Source of the DNA: Deltaproteobacteria bacterium
GTDB taxonomy: Bacteria > Desulfobacterota > Desulfobacteria > Desulfobacterales > JAFDCJ01
DNA length: 14,823 nucleotides
Reading direction: 5' to 3'
Assembly: GCA_019310665.1 (NCBI GenBank)
Contig: JAFDDW010000012.1
Span: forward strand, 1 to 14,823
A model generated the notes under the pieces. It made no database searches, had not been told where the DNA came from, and saw only the letters and a program-made list of their open reading frames with translations. A program made the position numbers and the translations under genes. Positions within the stretch are counted from its first letter, which is position 1. Each line of letters begins with the position of its first letter. Shown here piece after piece: positions 12,921 through 14,823 of this stretch.

Positions 12921-12935
12921 TGCCATTTTAGCATT

Positions 12936-12974
12936 ACAGAAAACAGAGGACAGATGACAGAAGGCAGATGACGG
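12936..12974. repeat. Short imperfect CAGATGAC-type repeats
   Basis: The stretch is built of variants of ACAGA, GGACAGATGACAGA and AGGCAGATGACGG, roughly 14-base units in direct orientation. It lies between the two possible leader ORFs. The second unit includes the ATG of the leuC-side ORF. Such purine-rich short repeats look like replication slippage products. Confidence 0.45.
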
Positions 12975-13021
12975 AATTTAAGAATATCAGAAGCTTGTTG
13001 AGCACTGTTTTGATATTATAA
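12968..13021 (+). CDS. Possible leuC leader peptide, 17 residues
   Basis: A 17-codon frame from the ATG at 12968 to TAA at 13019-13021 encodes MTEFKNIRSLLSTVLIL. Six of its last eight residues are Leu, Val or Ile, including two adjacent TTG leucine codons, as expected for a leucine-responsive leader. It ends 117 bases before leuC. A GC hairpin (13037-13052) follows, and codons for VLI can pair with 13095-13102. The upstream AAGG is only three bases from the ATG, which is a poor ribosome binding site. A promoter at 12901-12929 would transcribe it. AT-rich DNA readily gives hydrophobic codons, so chance is a real alternative. Confidence 0.35.
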   Translation: MTEFKNIRSLLSTVLIL

Positions 13022-13036
13022 AATGAGATGTGAAAT

Positions 13037-13052
13037 CCCGCCGCATGGCGGG
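13037..13052 (+). repeat. GC-rich hairpin in the leuC leader region
   Basis: CCCGCC (13037-13042) and GGCGGG (13047-13052) pair perfectly around a GCAT loop. The nearest T-run (about 13072-13077) is roughly 20 bases away, so intrinsic termination is doubtful. It could be part of an attenuator or a pause site between the possible leader peptide and leuC. Confidence 0.4.
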
Positions 13053-13138
13053 GCCCTTGAACGTAATATACTTTTTTGAGACGGCTTCTATACTTATCAA
13101 AATACTATTATAAACTTTAAAGCGGAAGAGAAGTAATC

Positions 13139-14545
13139 ATGGGAAAAACCCTGTTCGAGAAAATCTGGACCAAACATGTGGTGCGAGACCTGCCCGATGG
13201 TTCGTCGCTGCTGTATATCGACCGTCATCTTGTTCATGAGGTGACCAGCCCCCAGGCTTTCGAAGGATTGCGACTGGCGGGAAGAAAAATTCGTGCTCCC
13301 CAGCTGGCTTTCGCCACCATGGATCACAACGTTTCCACTACCGAAGATCGCCTGGATATCAAGGACCCGATTTCCCGCGACCAGGTGGAGGCATTAAAGA
13401 AGAACTGCGAAGATTTCGGGGTCAAACTTTTTGACCTGGGAGATGAGTACCAGGGCATCGTGCATGTCATCGGATCGGAGCTGGGGATCACGCTACCGGG
13501 GCTCACCATTGTCTGTGGGGATTCACATACCTCCACCCACGGTGCCTTCGGCGCGCTGGCTTTTGGAATCGGGACTTCAGAGGTGGAGCACGTTCTGGTG
13601 ACCCAGACCCTGGTTCAGCAAAAGCCGCGTACATACAAGGTTGAGTTCGGCGGTCGGCTGGCGCCCCATGTTTTTGCCAAAGATATGGTTATGAAATTGA
13701 TCGGTACCATCGGCACGGCCGGAGGTGCCGGCCACGTTCTGGAATTTTGCGGTGAAGCCGTGCGTTCACTCAGCATGGAAGCCCGCATGACCATTTGCAA
13801 CATGAGTATAGAGGCCGGTGCCCGGGCTGGAATGATTGCCCCGGATGAAACAACCTTTGAATATATTACCCGTCAGGAGCGTCCCTATGCGCCCCAAGGC
13901 CAAGATCTGGAACGTGCCAGAGCCTTCTGGCAGACCCTGCCAAGCGATGCGGATGCCGAGTTTGACCAGTCCCTGACGATTGATGCCGGCAGTATTGTGC
14001 CCCAGGTAACCTGGGGCACCAATCCCGGTATGGTAATGGGCATCGACCAGCGTGTTCCCGCACCGGATTCCGTTGCGGGCTACAGCCGGACGGATGTTGA
14101 AAATTCCCTGGCCTATATGGGGCTCGAACCCGGGGTAAAATTGACCGATGTTGACGTGGATGTAGTGTTTATCGGCAGCTGCACCAATTCCCGGATTGAA
14201 GATTTACGCCGGGCGGCAGCTATCCTGGACGGCCGCAAAAAGGCCGATCACGTTCAGCTGCTGGTGGTTCCGGGCTCTCACCAGGTCCGCCTGCAGGCCG
14301 AAGCCGAAGGATTGGATCGGATATTCAAAGCAGCCGGCGCAGAATGGCGCTATGCCGGATGCAGCATGTGCCTGGGGATGAACCCCGATCAGCTGCGGCC
14401 GCAGCAGCGCTGTGCCTCGACATCCAACCGAAATTTTGAGGGCCGGCAGGGAAAAGGCGGACGCACCCACCTGGTGAATCCGGAGATGGCGGCCGCCGCC
14501 GCCGTGGCCGGCAAATTTGTGGATATCCGCAAGTGGAATGATTGA
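13139..14545 (+). CDS. leuC: 3-isopropylmalate dehydratase large subunit
   Basis: The 468-residue protein is the aconitase-like large subunit of isopropylmalate isomerase, which converts 2-isopropylmalate to 3-isopropylmalate in leucine synthesis. Its length matches the long bacterial LeuC type (E. coli has 466). The substrate and cluster motifs are intact: DHNVST (62-67), CGDSHTSTHGAFG (126-138), FIGSCTNSR with Cys348, and GCSMCLGMNPD with Cys408 and Cys411. These three Cys hold the [4Fe-4S] cluster. The CASTSNRNFEGRQGKGGRTHL block near the C-terminus is diagnostic. GGAAGAGAAG lies just before the ATG. It needs the LeuD subunit, whose gene starts 224 bases downstream, an unusually wide gap for this pair. 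It is divergent from ilvB, forming a branched-chain amino acid cluster. Confidence 0.97.
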   Translation: MGKTLFEKIWTKHVVRDLPDGSSLLYIDRHLVHEVTSPQAFEGLRLAGRKIRAPQLAFATMDHNVSTTEDRLDIKDPISRDQVEALKKNCEDFGVKLFDLGDEYQGIVHVIGSELGITLPGLTIVCGDSHTSTHGAFGALAFGIGTSEVEHVLVTQTLVQQKPRTYKVEFGGRLAPHVFAKDMVMKLIGTIGTAGGAGHVLEFCGEAVRSLSMEARMTICNMSIEAGARAGMIAPDETTFEYITRQERPYAPQGQDLERARAFWQTLPSDADAEFDQSLTIDAGSIVPQVTWGTNPGMVMGIDQRVPAPDSVAGYSRTDVENSLAYMGLEPGVKLTDVDVDVVFIGSCTNSRIEDLRRAAAILDGRKKADHVQLLVVPGSHQVRLQAEAEGLDRIFKAAGAEWRYAGCSMCLGMNPDQLRPQQRCASTSNRNFEGRQGKGGRTHLVNPEMAAAAAVAGKFVDIRKWND

Positions 14546-14571
14546 ATATTTTCGATTGAATATTGAATATT
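14541..14571. repeat. Three copies of ATTGAATATT at the leuC stop
   Basis: ATTGAATATT occurs at 14541-14550 (overlapping the leuC stop codon), 14555-14564 and 14562-14571. The copies are exact, with the last two overlapping. A small CGCC/GGCG hairpin follows near 14580. This marks the left edge of the repeat-rich leuC-leuD spacer. Confidence 0.6.
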
Positions 14572-14672
14572 TAAGGTTCGCCTCCGGCGGATCAATTTTA
14601 TTTACTGATTTCTGGTTTTCATGCTGAAAATACCAGGCGTTTATAATAAAGATGGAGCGAAGCGACACCCCA

Positions 14673-14714
14673 ATTTTAGGCACTTTAGGCATTTTAGCGC
14701 ATTTTAGGCATTTT
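14673..14714. repeat. TTTTAGGCA-type tandem repeat
   Basis: Four imperfect units of ATTTTAGGCA lie head to tail: ATTTTAGGCAC, TTTAGGC, ATTTTAGCGC and ATTTTAGGC. The 13-base word GCATTTTAGGCAT at 14699-14711 recurs in reverse orientation at 1766-1778, near the orphan gene, so the motif is dispersed. A TCCGG/CCGGA hairpin (14714-14728) follows. Confidence 0.6.
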
Positions 14715-14769
14715 CCGGTTTATCCGGATTAAGGGTTATTCGTTATTTAATAGTGTAAGAGGAGAAAAA

Positions 14770-14823
14770 TTGAAACCATTCACCACCCACACCGGCATTG
14801 TTGCCACGCTCAACCGGGCCAAT
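14770..14823 (+). CDS. leuD: 3-isopropylmalate dehydratase small subunit, N-terminal start
   Basis: Only the first 18 codons are in the window; the rest runs off the right edge. The start is a TTG, with AGGAG about six bases before it. The readable residues KPFTTHTGIVATLNRAN match the opening of LeuD, where a Phe-Thr-x-His-Thr-Gly segment is followed by a hydrophobic strand and an Asn/Asp-Arg-Ala-Asn turn. LeuD supplies the swivel domain that closes over the LeuC active site, so the pair forms one enzyme. The two genes are read in the same direction, but 224 bases of repeats lie between them, so leuD may need its own ribosome entry, which the good ribosome binding site provides, or even its own promoter. 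Confidence 0.88.
   Translation, partial: MKPFTTHTGIVATLNRAN

Larger units (their letters stand above)
12819..13138. promoter_or_regulatory. Divergent control region between ilvB and leuC
   Basis: These 320 bases must carry the promoters for both operons. Candidates are TTGACT-17-CATTTT at 12901-12929 (plus), TTGTTG-16-TATAAA at 12995-13022 (plus) and TTGTAC-16-TATATT at 12886-12859 (minus). The last two overlap the proposed leader ORFs, so each conflicts with its leader hypothesis. A GC hairpin, CCCGCC/GGCGGG, lies at 13037-13052, with a T-run only about 20 bases later, so it is not a standard terminator. TTTTGATA (13008-13015) is complementary to TATCAAAA (13095-13102) near the leuC ribosome binding site. 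Confidence 0.45.

Noticed and set aside
14204..14692. 162-codon minus-strand frame over the end of leuC and the spacer
   Set aside because: It mostly overlaps the conserved C-terminus of LeuC, and its start lies in repeat sequence.
14673..14714. CRISPR-like array
   Set aside because: The units are about 10 bases, abut directly without spacers and vary in sequence, so this is a simple tandem repeat.

Overview
The window looks like chromosomal DNA from an uncultured member of the Desulfobacterota, probably a Desulfobacterales sulfate reducer. This rests on family content (a DUF3786 protein, a bacterial homologue of the tRNA-queuosine mannosyltransferase family, an FmdB zinc ribbon, a TerB-like protein) and on long, repeat-rich, AT-rich gaps between moderately GC-rich genes. 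The assignment is an inference. I see no rRNA, tRNA, CRISPR array, transposase, integrase or phage gene.

Layout, left to right. Positions 1-108 hold the tail of a YwbE-family gene, converging on an NlpC/P60 lipoprotein gene (130-684, minus). Next is a 778-base AT-rich gap whose main feature is a 287-base element with long complementary ends and several internal hairpins (about 1109-1395). A small orphan gene (1463-1723) follows, with a near-consensus promoter. A minus-strand operon encodes a TerB-like protein and a fumarylacetoacetate hydrolase-family enzyme (1877-3168). A divergent plus-strand pair encodes a 58-residue coiled-coil protein and a DUF3786 protein (3449-4274). A 384-base gap ends in a plus-strand terminator at 4649-4680. 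This terminator overlaps the end of a large minus-strand lipoprotein gene for a GH84-like beta-N-acetylglucosaminidase (4659-7277). An FmdB zinc ribbon (7453-7683) and a YhbP-like flavin-binding protein (7704-8210, minus) converge. A 379-base gap with nested inverted repeats precedes a plus-strand pair: a QTMAN/GTDC1-like glycosyltransferase (8590-9699) and an alpha/beta-hydrolase lipoprotein (9745-10560).

The right third is branched-chain amino acid synthesis. ilvB-ilvN (minus, 10603-12818) encodes acetohydroxyacid synthase, the first common step. It is divergent from leuC-leuD (plus, 13139 to the window end), the isopropylmalate isomerase of the leucine branch. The 320-base region between ilvB and leuC carries one tiny ORF facing each operon, and both end in runs of Val, Ile and Leu codons (minus 12846-12920, plus 12968-13021). 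They look like leader peptides for branched-chain amino acid control. They are the most interesting regulatory signal here, although I see no classical terminator-type attenuator. leuC and leuD are separated by an unusual 224-base spacer of short repeats.

Most protein calls rest on motifs I could read directly. Promoters, leader peptides and repeat elements are reading-based candidates and are scored lower.
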